Part shown: positions 9,102 to 18,915 of the stretch, one piece after another
How the letters are laid out: the number at the start of each line of letters is the position of its first letter
Numbering within the stretch: position 1 is the stretch's first letter
NCBI RefSeq assembly: GCF_036965045.1
Contig: NZ_JBALOV010000035.1
Span: 294,347 to 358,346 of the forward strand
Length of the DNA: 64,000 nucleotides
Direction: 5' to 3'
Source of the DNA: Ferdinandcohnia sp036965045
GTDB lineage: Bacteria; Bacillota; Bacilli; Bacillales; Bacillaceae_L
Notes under the pieces: model-generated
The model's input: the letters and a program-made list of their open reading frames with translations, nothing else
Told to the model about the DNA's origin: nothing
The model's database searches: none
Translations under genes and position numbers: made by a program

Positions 9102-10055
9102 ATGTGGGCAATCATTGAACAAATCTTTCCATATGCAATTGTCTTTACCATTCCTCTTTTAATAACAGCGCTTGGAGGCTTATTCAGTGAGCGAAGTGGT
9201 GTCGTTAATATCGGCTTGGATGGATTAATGATTTTTGGAGCTTTTGCAGGGTCTCTAACGATTCATTTTCTTCAAGGATCAATGATGAATCATAATCTTG
9301 TTTTATGGATTGGGTTATTAGTTGCAGCGATTGTTGGTATCCTCTTTTCTTTATTGCATGCATTTGCAAGTATTAACTTAAATGCAAACCAAATTATCAG
9401 TGGTACCGCGATTAATCTGATTGCAGGAGCTTTAACCGTATTCTTAGCCAGAAATATTACAGGCAGTGGGAATATCCGTATCACAAGTGGTTTTTCACCT
9501 ACTGATATTCCAGTATTATCATCTATACCAATAATCGGGGATTTGTTTTTTACAAAAACATACCCAACCACTTGGTTTATCTTATTAGTTTTATTTATTA
9601 GCGGATTTGTCCTATATAAAACAAAAACAGGTCTTCGTCTACGATCCTGTGGTGAATTCCCACAGGCGGCTGAAGCAGCTGGTGTCAATGTACGAAAAAT
9701 TCGTTATTTAGGTGTCATACTTTCCGGAGCATTTGCAGGTTTAGGTGGGGGAATTATCATTGTAACCTATGCAGGTGAATTTACTGGTAATGTATCTGGA
9801 TTAGGTTTCTTAGCGCTTGCGGCATTAATCTTTGGTCAATGGAAACCACTTGGCATTTTAGGTGCAACCTTCTTCTTTGGTTTTGCGAGTACTGTTGCCA
9901 ATGTTTCACAGGTTATCCCAGAGCTTGCAGTTGTTCCACCAATTCTCTTAAAGATATTCCCTTATGTGGTAACATTAATTGCCTTGGTTGTGTTCTCTAA
10001 ATCTTCACAAGCACCAAAGGCTGCAGGAGAACCATTTGATTCAGGAAAACGGTAA
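9102..10055 (+). CDS. nupQ: nucleoside ABC transporter permease (NupQ-like)
   Basis: This 317-residue permease is paralogous to NupP. It has VVNIGLDGLMIFGAFAG near the N-terminus and the coupling loop LRSCGEFPQAAEAAGVNV. About eight membrane segments are expected. It starts directly after nupP behind AAGGAGGAAGC and ends before an intrinsic terminator, closing the operon. Confidence 0.93.
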   Translation: MWAIIEQIFPYAIVFTIPLLITALGGLFSERSGVVNIGLDGLMIFGAFAGSLTIHFLQGSMMNHNLVLWIGLLVAAIVGILFSLLHAFASINLNANQIISGTAINLIAGALTVFLARNITGSGNIRITSGFSPTDIPVLSSIPIIGDLFFTKTYPTTWFILLVLFISGFVLYKTKTGLRLRSCGEFPQAAEAAGVNVRKIRYLGVILSGAFAGLGGGIIIVTYAGEFTGNVSGLGFLALAALIFGQWKPLGILGATFFFGFASTVANVSQVIPELAVVPPILLKIFPYVVTLIALVVFSKSSQAPKAAGEPFDSGKR

Positions 10056-10070
10056 GTTAATATTTATAAA

Positions 10071-10101
10071 AAGGAGTGGCAGAGATGTCATTCCTTTTTT
10101 T
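10071..10101 (+). terminator. intrinsic terminator after nupQ
   Basis: GGAGTGGCA / TGTCATTCC pairs with wobbles around a short loop and runs into seven Ts. Confidence 0.75.
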
Positions 10102-10231
10102 AGGCAAATTTTGGGCAGAAACTTGAATTTATTGTTAATTTGAGGTTATAGTGATTTTAAGATTATTTAAACGGCTTTGGTTGAAAATAGTTATATAGGT
10201 TTTGTTATGACCAAAAAGGAGGCTGCGAATA

Positions 10232-11512
10232 ATGCTTTTACTGGATGAAATGGAGCATAAATTAAATGGCTTGACACTCCATACGATTAAAACAGATAAA
10301 TTTAAAACAAATACCATTGTACTGAGAATGAAAGCCCCGCTTCAGGAGGAATATGTGACACAGAGGGCATTGCTCCCATATGTCTTGCAAAGTGAGACAC
10401 CTAGCTATCCATCAACTACTAGCTTACGGTCCTATCTAGACGAATTATATGGTGCTGCGTTATATGTAGACTTAGCAAAAAAAGGCGAAAATCACATCAT
10501 TACATTTTTCGTCGAAATTGCGAATGAATTATTTTTAAAAGATCAAACACCTTTGCTTGATAAGGCAATCGCGTTGTTACAAGAGATGGTACTTTCACCA
10601 GTTACTGAAAATGGAGCTTTTAAGAATGAAATCGTCGAAAAAGAGAAGCGTAGCCTTAAACAGCGAATTCAAGCAGTGAATGATGATAAAATGAGGTATT
10701 CGAATTTACGATTAGTTGAGGAAATGTGTAAGGATGAACCATATCACCTTCACGTAAATGGACGAATTGAAGATCTTGAACAGATTTCAGCAGAATCCTT
10801 ATACAAATATTATCAAAAATCACTGGCAGAAGACGAGATTGATCTATATATAATTGGCAATATCGAACCTGAAAAGGTGAAGGAAGCTGTTTCATCCGCA
10901 TTTGTATTGGCTGACCGAAACAAGCGTCCACATACAGAAACGAAATCAAAACAAATTTCAAGTGTGAATGAAGTCATTGAAAAACAAGATGTCAAACAAG
11001 GAAAGCTTAATATTGGTTTCAGAACAAATACTACTTACAGTGATTCTGATTATGATGCTCTTCAGGTCTTTAATGGGATTTTTGGCGGCTTTTCGCATTC
11101 AAAGTTGTTTATCAATGTACGGGAAAAAGAAAGCTTGGCCTACTATGCGGCATCACGAGTCGAGAGCCATAAGGGATTATTAATGGTGATGTCTGGGATT
11201 GATGTGAGTAATTATGACCGAGCTGTAACCATTATTAAAGAACAAATGCAAGCAATGGTTGATGGTGATTTCACAGAAGAAGTCATGGCTCAAACAAAAG
11301 CTGTTATACGAAATCAGCTACTTGAAACCATCGATACATCGCGAGGTATAGCAGAGGTTTTATATCATAATGTTGTTGCTCCTAAACCAAGAAAACTCGA
11401 AGATTGGATTTCTGGAATAGAAGCTGTAACAAAGGAGGAAGTAATCAATGTCGCTAAAAAAATCGAACTTGATACAATCTACTTCCTTACAGGATTGGAG
11501 GGTGGAAGGTAA
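10232..11512 (+). CDS. ymfF: M16-family peptidase homologue without zinc motif (YmfF)
   Basis: This 426-residue protein has the two-lobed M16 insulinase/processing-peptidase fold. No HXXEH zinc site is present, so it should be the non-catalytic partner of YmfH, as in other M16B pairs. A C-terminal R/Y-type segment (FINVREKESLAYYA, about residues 291-304) is kept; in active M16 pairs this helps bind substrate. The ATG follows AAAAAGGAGGC. The stop overlaps ymfH by one base. Confidence 0.9.
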   Translation: MLLLDEMEHKLNGLTLHTIKTDKFKTNTIVLRMKAPLQEEYVTQRALLPYVLQSETPSYPSTTSLRSYLDELYGAALYVDLAKKGENHIITFFVEIANELFLKDQTPLLDKAIALLQEMVLSPVTENGAFKNEIVEKEKRSLKQRIQAVNDDKMRYSNLRLVEEMCKDEPYHLHVNGRIEDLEQISAESLYKYYQKSLAEDEIDLYIIGNIEPEKVKEAVSSAFVLADRNKRPHTETKSKQISSVNEVIEKQDVKQGKLNIGFRTNTTYSDSDYDALQVFNGIFGGFSHSKLFINVREKESLAYYAASRVESHKGLLMVMSGIDVSNYDRAVTIIKEQMQAMVDGDFTEEVMAQTKAVIRNQLLETIDTSRGIAEVLYHNVVAPKPRKLEDWISGIEAVTKEEVINVAKKIELDTIYFLTGLEGGR

Positions 11513-12798
11513 TGGAAAAAATCACATTTGATCAACTTCAAGAGGATCTTTTTCATGAAAAACTTGATAATGGCCTTAATGTATACATCCTCCCGAAAAA
11601 GGGATTCAATAAAACCTATGCTACGTTTACAACGAATTATGGATCAGTGGATAATCAATTTGTACCATTAGGGAAGGATGAGTTCATTCATGTACCGGAT
11701 GGGATTGCTCATTTTTTAGAGCATAAGCTTTTTGAAAAAGAAGATGGTGATGTATTCCAAGATTTTAGTAAACAGGGTGCATCGGCAAATGCATTTACTT
11801 CATTTACAAGAACAGCCTATCTTTTTTCAAGTACGTCCAATGTTGAATTAAATCTTAAGACATTGATTGACTTTGTTCAAAGTCCTTATTTTACTGAAAA
11901 AACAGTAGAAAAAGAAAAAGGAATCATAGGTCAAGAAATAACAATGTACGATGACAATCCGGATTGGAGACTGTATTTCGGTGTCATTGAAAATATGTAT
12001 AAAAATCATCCTGTCCGAATCGACATTGCCGGAACAATTGATTCTATCGCCAAAATAACAAAGGATATGCTTTATGAATGCTATGAAACCTTCTATCATC
12101 CGAGCAATATGGTATTGTTCATTGTTGGTCCAATTGATCCGGAAAAAATAATGGAACAAATTCGTTCCAACCAAGCCCAAAAGGACTATCAAAATCAGTC
12201 GGAAATCAAACGCCATTTTGAAGATGAACCAATCGAAGTAAATGAAAAGAAGAAAGTGCTTGAAATGAATGTTCAATCCTCAAAATGTATGGTGGGCGTA
12301 AAAGCCTTAAACCCGTCACGTAAAGGCGATGAATTACTAAAACAAGAATTGTCTATTACGATCATACTAGATTGGCTATTTGGAAAAAGTTCAAAGCATT
12401 ATCAGGACTTGTATGATGAGGGCTTAATTGATGATACATTTACGTATGATTATACGGAAGAACAAGGTTTTGGCTTTGCTATTGTTGGAGGGGATACTTC
12501 CAATCCAGATGAATTATCATCTAGAGTAAGAAACATTATGCTTTCAAGTAAAAATCAAGGGATCACTTCAGAAGTACTGGAACGTGTCAAAAAGAAAAAG
12601 ATTGGGGCATTTTTACGCTCTTTAAATTCACCTGATTATATCGCCAATCAATTTACACGATATGCATTTAATGAGATGAATTTATTCGATGTCGTTCCAA
12701 TGATGGAAAGTCTAACAGTAGACGATATTACAAACACTGTGAATGAATTCTTTGATGAAATTCGCATGACAGAGTGTCAGGTAATACCTAAAAAGTAG
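11512..12798 (+). CDS. ymfH: M16-family zinc metallopeptidase (YmfH)
   Basis: This 428-residue peptidase contains the inverted zinc-binding motif HFLEH at 67-71, and a downstream glutamate in the helix GIIGQEITMYDD (near 144) fits the third ligand. It is predicted to be cytoplasmic and to pair with YmfF. The substrate is unknown; related pairs process small peptides or leader sequences. The start codon overlaps the ymfF stop (TAATG). Confidence 0.92.
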   Translation: MEKITFDQLQEDLFHEKLDNGLNVYILPKKGFNKTYATFTTNYGSVDNQFVPLGKDEFIHVPDGIAHFLEHKLFEKEDGDVFQDFSKQGASANAFTSFTRTAYLFSSTSNVELNLKTLIDFVQSPYFTEKTVEKEKGIIGQEITMYDDNPDWRLYFGVIENMYKNHPVRIDIAGTIDSIAKITKDMLYECYETFYHPSNMVLFIVGPIDPEKIMEQIRSNQAQKDYQNQSEIKRHFEDEPIEVNEKKKVLEMNVQSSKCMVGVKALNPSRKGDELLKQELSITIILDWLFGKSSKHYQDLYDEGLIDDTFTYDYTEEQGFGFAIVGGDTSNPDELSSRVRNIMLSSKNQGITSEVLERVKKKKIGAFLRSLNSPDYIANQFTRYAFNEMNLFDVVPMMESLTVDDITNTVNEFFDEIRMTECQVIPKK

Positions 12799-12806
12799 TT
12801 AGTAAA

Positions 12807-12838
12807 GAGCATCCTTTCACGATAAAGGATGCTTTTTT
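12807..12838 (+). terminator. intrinsic terminator after ymfH
   Basis: An 11-base-pair stem AGCATCCTTT / AAAGGATGCT ends in six Ts. It lies only about 15 bases before the ymfI start. Confidence 0.88.
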
Positions 12839-12852
12839 AAGGGGAAATGAAT

Positions 12853-13578
12853 ATGAAAAAATATGCATTAATTACAGGTGCGAGCGGAGGGATTGGAAGC
12901 GCCATTGCGAAAGAAATTTCCACACTAGGTTATTCGTTGTACCTTCACTACCACGAAAATGAACAGTCAATGAAACGAATCGCAGAAGAATTAGCACTTG
13001 AAGGTGTGGAAACGTACTTAATAAAAGCAGATTTGGGTCTGTTGAACGGTGTGGATCAAGTAATGAAGCAAATTCACCATCCAATCGATACGATCATACA
13101 TAATTCAGGAAAAAGTGCGTTTGGGCTTATAACAGATTTTGACCAAGAGACCGTTGAACAAATGGTACACCTTCATGTGAGTACACCTTATCTGTTAACA
13201 AAAGCATTGCTTCCTACAATGATTACAAGGAAAAGGGGAAATATTATTGTTATATCCTCGATTTGGGGAATCACAGGCGCATCCTGTGAAGTGCTTTATT
13301 CAATGGTAAAAGGCGGGCAAATTTCTTTTGTAAAAGCGTTAGCAAAGGAAGTTGCACTCAGCGGGATTAGAGTTAACGCTGTTGCACCAGGTGCCATAAA
13401 CACAAACATGTTAAAGGAATTTACCCCAGAAGATATAGAAGGAATTAGTGAAGAAATTCCGATGGGGAGAATTGGAGAGCCAAATGAGGTCGCGAATGCA
13501 GTTGCATTTCTACTTTCAAGTAAAGCTTCGTACATTACAGGACAAGTTTTATCAGTAAATGGTGGTTGGCATTGTTAA
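12853..13578 (+). CDS. ymfI: short-chain dehydrogenase/reductase (YmfI)
   Basis: This SDR of about 241 residues has the cofactor glycine motif TGASGGIG at 8-15 and the catalytic serine in VISSIWG with YSMVK (YxxxK) near 153-157. The C-terminal VLSVNGGWHC is typical of 3-oxoacyl-ACP reductase-like members. The in vivo substrate is not known. I prefer ATG 12853 because GGGG lies eight bases upstream; the ATG at 12847 is too close to it. Confidence 0.9.
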   Translation: MKKYALITGASGGIGSAIAKEISTLGYSLYLHYHENEQSMKRIAEELALEGVETYLIKADLGLLNGVDQVMKQIHHPIDTIIHNSGKSAFGLITDFDQETVEQMVHLHVSTPYLLTKALLPTMITRKRGNIIVISSIWGITGASCEVLYSMVKGGQISFVKALAKEVALSGIRVNAVAPGAINTNMLKEFTPEDIEGISEEIPMGRIGEPNEVANAVAFLLSSKASYITGQVLSVNGGWHC

Positions 13579-13654
13579 CTTTACTTTTTTTACGAATAAA
13601 TTATTTTACAATCGACAAACTAACATTGTAATAACCTTATAAGGAGGGTCACTT

Positions 13655-13897
13655 ATGTCAGTACTAGACAATTTCGAGGATTGGAAAAATTTTTTAGGTG
13701 ATCGCTTGCAGCATGCAAAATCTGAAGGAATGGATCAAAATGTGATCAATGACATGGCTCATCAACTAGGTGATTACCTAGCAAGTGAAGTTGAGCCGAA
13801 AAATGCTCAAGAAAAAGTATTACGGGACCTATGGAACGTTGCTTCTGAAGAAGAGCAACAAGCAATTGCTAATGTTATGGTAAAGCTTGTCCAATAG
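13655..13897 (+). CDS. ymfJ: DUF3243 protein (YmfJ)
   Basis: This 80-residue, acidic, helical protein of the DUF3243 family contains the typical LGDYLASEVEPKN segment. Its function is unknown. It sits at its conserved place between ymfI and ymfK, with TAAGGAGGG before the ATG and an intrinsic terminator after the stop. Confidence 0.9.
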   Translation: MSVLDNFEDWKNFLGDRLQHAKSEGMDQNVINDMAHQLGDYLASEVEPKNAQEKVLRDLWNVASEEEQQAIANVMVKLVQ

Positions 13898-13917
13898 GTT
13901 GGAAAGTGTATGAAAAT

Positions 13918-13943
13918 GAGAGAGGATTTTCCTCTCTTTTTTA
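13918..13943 (+). terminator. intrinsic terminator after ymfJ
   Basis: GAGAGGA / TCCTCTC with a short loop is followed by six Ts. Confidence 0.88.
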
Positions 13944-14061
13944 TTTTTGCAATCCACTATTTTTATGTATCCCTCTATAAAATATGAATTGATTAGTTTA
14001 TAATGAAAATAATGCATTATAAACTAATTGGAAATGATAACCACTGCGAGGGGCTGGAAAT

Positions 14062-14847
14062 ATGGGACAAAAAGAGTGGTATTTGGAATATGAGATTGCA
14101 AAAAATCGCCCTGGACTTCTTGGGGATATTTCTTCATTATTAGGAATGCTATCCATTAATATTGTTACAATAAATGGTGTCGATGATCGTAGAAGGGGTA
14201 TGCTTTTATTAAGTGATAGTAATGAGCAAATTGAAAGACTTGAATCAATTTTACATACAATGGATACGATAAATGTTACAAAGCTTAGAGAACCAAAGCT
14301 TCGAGATAAGCTTGCGGTAAGACATGGGCGATATATTCAGCGCGATGCAGATGATAAAAAAACATTTCGGTTTACTCGTGATGAGTTAGGTCTTCTTGTT
14401 GATTTCATGGCTGAGCTTTTTAAGCAGGAGGGCCATAAGCTTATTGGGATTCGTGGCATGCCAAGGGTGGGTAAGACCGAATCAGTTGTTGCTGCGAGTG
14501 TATGTGCGCATAAAAAATGGTTATTTGTATCCTCCACTTTATTAAAGCAAACAATGAGAAATGAGTTAATTCATGATGAATACAATGTTGATAATCTTTT
14601 CATCATAGATGGCATTGTTTCAACAAGGCGGGCAACTGAAAAGCATTTACAGTTAGTTAGAGAAATCATGAGACTTCCTGCCGTTAAATTAGTGGAGCAT
14701 CCTGATATGTTTGTACGTCATACTGAATATACATTGAAGGATTTTGATTACATTATTGAACTGCGAAATAATCCTGAAGAAGAAATTACATATGATATGG
14801 AATACCAACAGTTTTCAAGTTCTGACTTTTCTGGTTTCGAATTTTAA
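14062..14847 (+). CDS. ymfK: ACT-domain/DUF3388 protein (YmfK)
   Basis: This 261-residue protein has an N-terminal ACT-like regulatory domain (YEIAKNRPGLLGDISSLLGM, residues 9-28) and a DUF3388 region holding a P-loop-like GMPRVGKTES near 133-142. That suggests nucleotide binding, but no pathway is known. It keeps its usual position between ymfJ and rodZ. RBS is GAGGGG before the ATG. Confidence 0.85.
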   Translation: MGQKEWYLEYEIAKNRPGLLGDISSLLGMLSINIVTINGVDDRRRGMLLLSDSNEQIERLESILHTMDTINVTKLREPKLRDKLAVRHGRYIQRDADDKKTFRFTRDELGLLVDFMAELFKQEGHKLIGIRGMPRVGKTESVVAASVCAHKKWLFVSSTLLKQTMRNELIHDEYNVDNLFIIDGIVSTRRATEKHLQLVREIMRLPAVKLVEHPDMFVRHTEYTLKDFDYIIELRNNPEEEITYDMEYQQFSSSDFSGFEF

Positions 14848-14954
14848 TTTTTTTGTAAAGATTAAAGTAAAACCTTTACTAAAAAACATAAAAATGCTAG
14901 TATAATGAACGCAAATACACCAATAGATATCTCGAGAATTGGTAGGTGAAAAAA

Positions 14955-15863
14955 ATGACTGAATTAGGTTCTCGACTAAAGGAAGCGAGAGAACAAAAAG
15001 ATTTAAGCTTGGATGATTTACAGCAAATTACGAAAATCCAAAAAAGGTATTTAGTTGGGATTGAAGAGGGTAATTATTCTGTAATGCCTGGTAAATTCTA
15101 CGTCCGTGCATTTATTAAACAATATGCTGAAGCAGTGGGACTAAATCCTGAAGAAATATTTGAGGAATTTAAATCGGAAATTCCAGGTACATATAATGAG
15201 GACATTCCCGAACAAATTTCTAGAGTACAATCGAGAAGACAAATTTCTACGACAAGTTCGAAAATTATAGATAAAGTACCAATCATAATATTGGTTCTTT
15301 TCCTTCTCGGTGGTGCAATGACAATTTATTGGTTTGTATCCAATAAAGATGTTGCCAAGGAACCGGACACACAAGAAGAGACTCAGCAAACACAATATGA
15401 AGAATCGGATGATCCACCTCCTGTTCAAGCTGAACAAAAAGAGGAACCAAATGAAGAGGAACAAGTGGCTGGAGAAACGGATGATGCCCCTGCTGAAGAA
15501 GAGGAACCAGTGGAAGAGACTCCTACTCAGGAGCTAGTCGAAGTGGAAAAAGGTACGAGTACCGCAACCTATGAGTTGAAAAACACGGATTCCTTTAAGG
15601 TCAAACTTACCGCTAAAGCTGGCGGGCAGGCATGGGTTGCTGTAACAAATAGACAAAATGAAAGATTTGTTTGGAAAAACATTGCTGATGGTCAATCAGA
15701 AGAAGTGGACTTGACTAACCAATCTGAAATTAATTTTAATATTGGAAGGTCTTCAGATCTTGCCATTGAAATAAACGGCGAACCATTTCAATATCCTTTC
15801 AACACTGGAGAGGTTGTTCAACAGATTTTCACAATAAAGTACACTCCAGGAACCGAGGAATAA
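14955..15863 (+). CDS. rodZ: RodZ-like cell-shape protein (YmfM)
   Basis: This bitopic protein has about 302 residues. The N-terminal HTH_25 domain (residues 1-70) is the MreB-binding fold of RodZ. A single membrane span (about 105-127, IIILVLFLLGGAMTIYW) leads to a long linker very rich in glutamate and then a C-terminal DUF4115 beta domain. It links the MreB cytoskeleton to wall synthesis. I choose ATG 14955 (AGGTGA five bases upstream) rather than GTG 14946. It lies upstream of pgsA, as in other Bacillus. Confidence 0.9.
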   Translation: MTELGSRLKEAREQKDLSLDDLQQITKIQKRYLVGIEEGNYSVMPGKFYVRAFIKQYAEAVGLNPEEIFEEFKSEIPGTYNEDIPEQISRVQSRRQISTTSSKIIDKVPIIILVLFLLGGAMTIYWFVSNKDVAKEPDTQEETQQTQYEESDDPPPVQAEQKEEPNEEEQVAGETDDAPAEEEEPVEETPTQELVEVEKGTSTATYELKNTDSFKVKLTAKAGGQAWVAVTNRQNERFVWKNIADGQSEEVDLTNQSEINFNIGRSSDLAIEINGEPFQYPFNTGEVVQQIFTIKYTPGTEE

Positions 15864-15864
15864 C

Positions 15865-15894
15865 AAAAAAGTCATCATTATGATGGCTTTTTGT
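15865..15894 (+). terminator. intrinsic terminator after rodZ
   Basis: AAGTCATCA / TGATGGCTT stem with a T-rich tail (TTTTTGTTT). Confidence 0.8.
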
Positions 15895-15953
15895 TTCGTA
15901 TAAGTGGTATTATCACTATTATAGATATTTTAGTACATGTTGGAGGTATGATT

Positions 15954-16532
15954 GTGAATTTACCAAATAAGATTACAGTGGCAAGGATTTGCTTAATTCC
16001 ACTATTTTTAATTATTATGTTTGTTCCGTTTGGATGGGGCGATGTATCGATTGGCTCTATGTCCATTCCTGTTGCCCATTTAGTCGGAGCGATTATTTTT
16101 ATTGTGGCTTCTTGTACAGATTGGATTGATGGTCATTTGGCAAGAAAGCATAATTTAGTAACAAACCTTGGGAAGTTTTTAGACCCTCTTGCAGACAAGC
16201 TGCTTGTATCCGCAGCATTGGTTAGTTTAGTCGAATTCGGCTTGGCACCTGCATGGATGGTTATTATTATCATAAGCAGGGAGTTTGCCGTCACTGGCTT
16301 ACGTCTGCTGTTGGCGGAAAGTGGAGAGGTTGCAGCAGCAAAAATGCTTGGGAAAATTAAAATGTGGGCTCAAGTAGTGGCCGTTTCTGCATTATTATTA
16401 CATAACTGGCCGTTTGAATATCTTTCAATCCCATTTGATATGATTGCACTTTGGATTGCTGTCATTTTTACGGTTGTTTCTGGTTGGGATTATTTTGCGA
16501 AAAATAAAGGGGTTTTTGCAAACTCCAAATAG
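15954..16532 (+). CDS. pgsA: CDP-diacylglycerol-glycerol-3-phosphate 3-phosphatidyltransferase
   Basis: PgsA makes phosphatidylglycerol phosphate, the precursor of anionic membrane lipids. The CDP-alcohol phosphotransferase signature is complete: DWIDGHLAR, then G and FLDPLAD at the spacing D-x2-DG-x2-AR-x8-G-x3-D-x3-D. Hydrophobic segments before and after fit an integral membrane enzyme of 192 residues. I choose GTG 15954 because GGAGG lies seven bases upstream and the product then begins MNLPNKIT like its homologues. Longer in-frame starts lack an RBS. Confidence 0.94.
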   Translation: MNLPNKITVARICLIPLFLIIMFVPFGWGDVSIGSMSIPVAHLVGAIIFIVASCTDWIDGHLARKHNLVTNLGKFLDPLADKLLVSAALVSLVEFGLAPAWMVIIIISREFAVTGLRLLLAESGEVAAAKMLGKIKMWAQVVAVSALLLHNWPFEYLSIPFDMIALWIAVIFTVVSGWDYFAKNKGVFANSK

Positions 16533-16548
16533 GATGGTGGGTTCTTAA

Positions 16549-17796
16549 ATGAATGCTGAAATAATTGCCGTAGGCTCTGAACTCCTTTTGGGTCAAATCG
16601 CAAATACAAATGCACAATTTTTATCTAAACGGCTTGCTGAGCTTGGAATCAATGTTTACTTTCATACAGTTGTTGGTGATAATTCCGATCGCTTAGAAGA
16701 TGTGATTAAAATCTCACAATCTCGTTCGAGTTTAATCATTTTTACTGGTGGATTGGGTCCAACAAAGGATGATTTAACGAAAGAGACGATTTCAAGGATA
16801 GTAGGAAAACAGCTTGTATTTGACGAAACGGCCTTACGTAGTATTGAAGACTTCTTTAAGAAAACCAATCGCCATATGACTGAAAATAATAAAAAGCAGG
16901 CTCTTGTCATAGAGGGATCTGAAATCCTGCCCAACGATCATGGGATGGCACCAGGAATGGGACTAGAGTTTGATGGAATCACTTATATGCTTTTTCCAGG
17001 TCCGCCTAAAGAGCTTAATCCAATGTTTCTATCATACGGTGCCCCCTTCTTATTAAAATCGCTAGGTGTCGTTGAACGAATTGAATCAAGAGTATTGCGT
17101 TTCTTTGGAATTGGGGAATCACAGCTTGAAACCGAGATTGAAGATTTAATTGATAAACAAACAAACCCAACGATTGCCCCATTAGCAGGTGATGGTGAGG
17201 TTACACTACGCTTAACAGCAAAACATAGCTCACTCGAAGTTGCAAATAAGCTATTAGATGAAACTGAGGCACAAATCCTAAAGAGAGTAGGCCAGTTCTT
17301 ATATGGCTATAACTCGACTTCATTAGTCAATGAACTTATGAATAAGTTAAAAGCAGCTAAGTTAACGATAGCAAGTGCTGAAAGTTTAACAGGAGGCTTG
17401 TTCGCCGAGGAATTAACAAATCTTTCTGGCTCATCAGCAGTTGTGAAGGGTGGAGTGGTTTGTTATACCAATGAAGTGAAGGAACAAGTCTTACATGTAA
17501 GGAAAGAAACCCTTGATACGGAGGGGGCTGTAAGTAGTTCAACAGCCGAACAGCTTGCTGAGAATGTGAGGAAGCTCTTAAAGTCTGATATCGGGATAAG
17601 TTTTACTGGTGTAGCGGGACCAAGTGAATCGGAAGGAAAACCGGTAGGTACGGTGTATATAGGAATTTCTTATTTAGACCACCCTACCAAGGTATATCCG
17701 TTACAATTAGCAGGTTCACGACAAGGAATCAGAACTAGAACAATTAAATATGGTTTCTACTATTTACTCCAATTTTTAAACAAACAGGGAAACTGA
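16549..17796 (+). CDS. cinA: CinA, competence/damage-inducible protein
   Basis: This 415-residue, two-domain protein has an N-terminal MoCF-like domain (GGLGPTKDD near 65-73) and a C-terminal NMN amidohydrolase/PncC-like domain (ASAESLTGGLF near 277, GVAGPSE near 348). CinA is linked to competence and to pyridine nucleotide recycling, and in Bacillus it precedes recA. Here three other genes and a terminator separate it from recA, so read-through cinA-recA transcription is less likely. Confidence 0.94.
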   Translation: MNAEIIAVGSELLLGQIANTNAQFLSKRLAELGINVYFHTVVGDNSDRLEDVIKISQSRSSLIIFTGGLGPTKDDLTKETISRIVGKQLVFDETALRSIEDFFKKTNRHMTENNKKQALVIEGSEILPNDHGMAPGMGLEFDGITYMLFPGPPKELNPMFLSYGAPFLLKSLGVVERIESRVLRFFGIGESQLETEIEDLIDKQTNPTIAPLAGDGEVTLRLTAKHSSLEVANKLLDETEAQILKRVGQFLYGYNSTSLVNELMNKLKAAKLTIASAESLTGGLFAEELTNLSGSSAVVKGGVVCYTNEVKEQVLHVRKETLDTEGAVSSSTAEQLAENVRKLLKSDIGISFTGVAGPSESEGKPVGTVYIGISYLDHPTKVYPLQLAGSRQGIRTRTIKYGFYYLLQFLNKQGN

Positions 17797-17808
17797 CTTT
17801 GTACTTTA

Positions 17809-17837
17809 AAAGGCGATCATTATAGATCGTCTTTTTT
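17809..17837 (+). terminator. intrinsic terminator after cinA
   Basis: AAGGCGATC / GATCGTCTT stem with six Ts. Confidence 0.85.
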
Positions 17838-17912
17838 GTGGAAATAGAAGGAAAAAACCTAATATTATTGAATGGGTATAATAAATACAATTACATAAGG
17901 GGTGCAATAATA

Positions 17913-18827
17913 ATGGGAAAAACGAATCAAAACATCGTACCGCATTTATGGTATAACAATGAGGCGCAAGAAGCTGCAGAGTTTTATACTTCCATTTTTC
18001 CAGATTCAAGCATTACGAATATTCATACACTCCGCGATACCCCATCTGGAGATGCAGATTTAGTCTTATTTGAGTTGTGGGGACAGAAGTTTATGGCAAT
18101 TAGTGCGGGACCGTATTTTAAATTTAATCCATCGATTTCTTTCTTTGTTAATTTTGACCCTTCGCGAGAAGAAAACGCGAGCGAAAAAATCAATGAGGTT
18201 TGGGACAAATTTGCCGAGGGCGGCACAGTGCTTATGCCTCTTGGCAAGTATCCGTTTAGTGAGAGGTACGGTTGGATTCAAGATAAGTACGGTTTATCGT
18301 GGCAACTAATTCTAACAAATCCAGAAGGTGAAGAAAGACCACCAATTATTCCGTCGTTCATGTTCACTGGTGATAAATGCGGTAAAGCAGAAGAAGCTCT
18401 GAAATTTTATTTATCCATATTTAAGAACTCAAAGCAGGGCCATATTGCCCGATACCCTGCTGGCATGGAACCCAACAAAGAAGGAACAATTATGTTTTCT
18501 GATTTTAGACTTGAGAACCTTTGGTTTGTAGCAATGGATAGTGCCGAAGATCATAAATTTCAATTTAACGAGGCGATTTCATTTATGGTATATTGCGACA
18601 CCCAAGAAGAACTTGATTACTATTGGGATAAGCTGTCTGCAGTTCCTGGAGCCGAACAATGTGGCTGGGTGAAAGATATGTATGGGGTGTCTTGGCAAAT
18701 TGTGCCACGAGCAATGGATGAGATGATGAGTAAAGGCACACCAGAACAAATTGAACGAGTTAATCGGGCTGTTTTAAAAATGAAAAAGCTTGATCTTGTA
18801 GAAATACTGAAATTATACAAGGGGTAA
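17913..18827 (+). CDS. two-domain VOC (PhnB-like) protein
   Basis: This 304-residue protein contains two tandem PhnB/3-dmu-9_3-mt type VOC modules. Each starts with a PHLWYNNEAQEAAEFY / FTGDKCGKAEEALKFY pattern and ends with a YGVSWQIV-type strand. No enzyme activity can be assigned. The start is ATG 17913 behind AAGGGGTG; the frame is open further upstream but has no RBS. It is not part of the usual cinA-recA neighbourhood, so it was probably inserted with the next two genes. Confidence 0.85.
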   Translation: MGKTNQNIVPHLWYNNEAQEAAEFYTSIFPDSSITNIHTLRDTPSGDADLVLFELWGQKFMAISAGPYFKFNPSISFFVNFDPSREENASEKINEVWDKFAEGGTVLMPLGKYPFSERYGWIQDKYGLSWQLILTNPEGEERPPIIPSFMFTGDKCGKAEEALKFYLSIFKNSKQGHIARYPAGMEPNKEGTIMFSDFRLENLWFVAMDSAEDHKFQFNEAISFMVYCDTQEELDYYWDKLSAVPGAEQCGWVKDMYGVSWQIVPRAMDEMMSKGTPEQIERVNRAVLKMKKLDLVEILKLYKG

Positions 18828-18915
18828 TGAAAACAGCTGAAGTTCAATTATTAGAAAACAAGGGGAATTTCATATAAAATATCATTATGAAACAAAACAA
18901 AAGGAGGAATAATCA

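Noticed and set aside
14875..14906. Sigma-A promoter for rodZ
   Set aside because: TATAAT at 14901 is good but the nearest -35-like TTTACT leaves a 20-base spacer, so I do not claim it.
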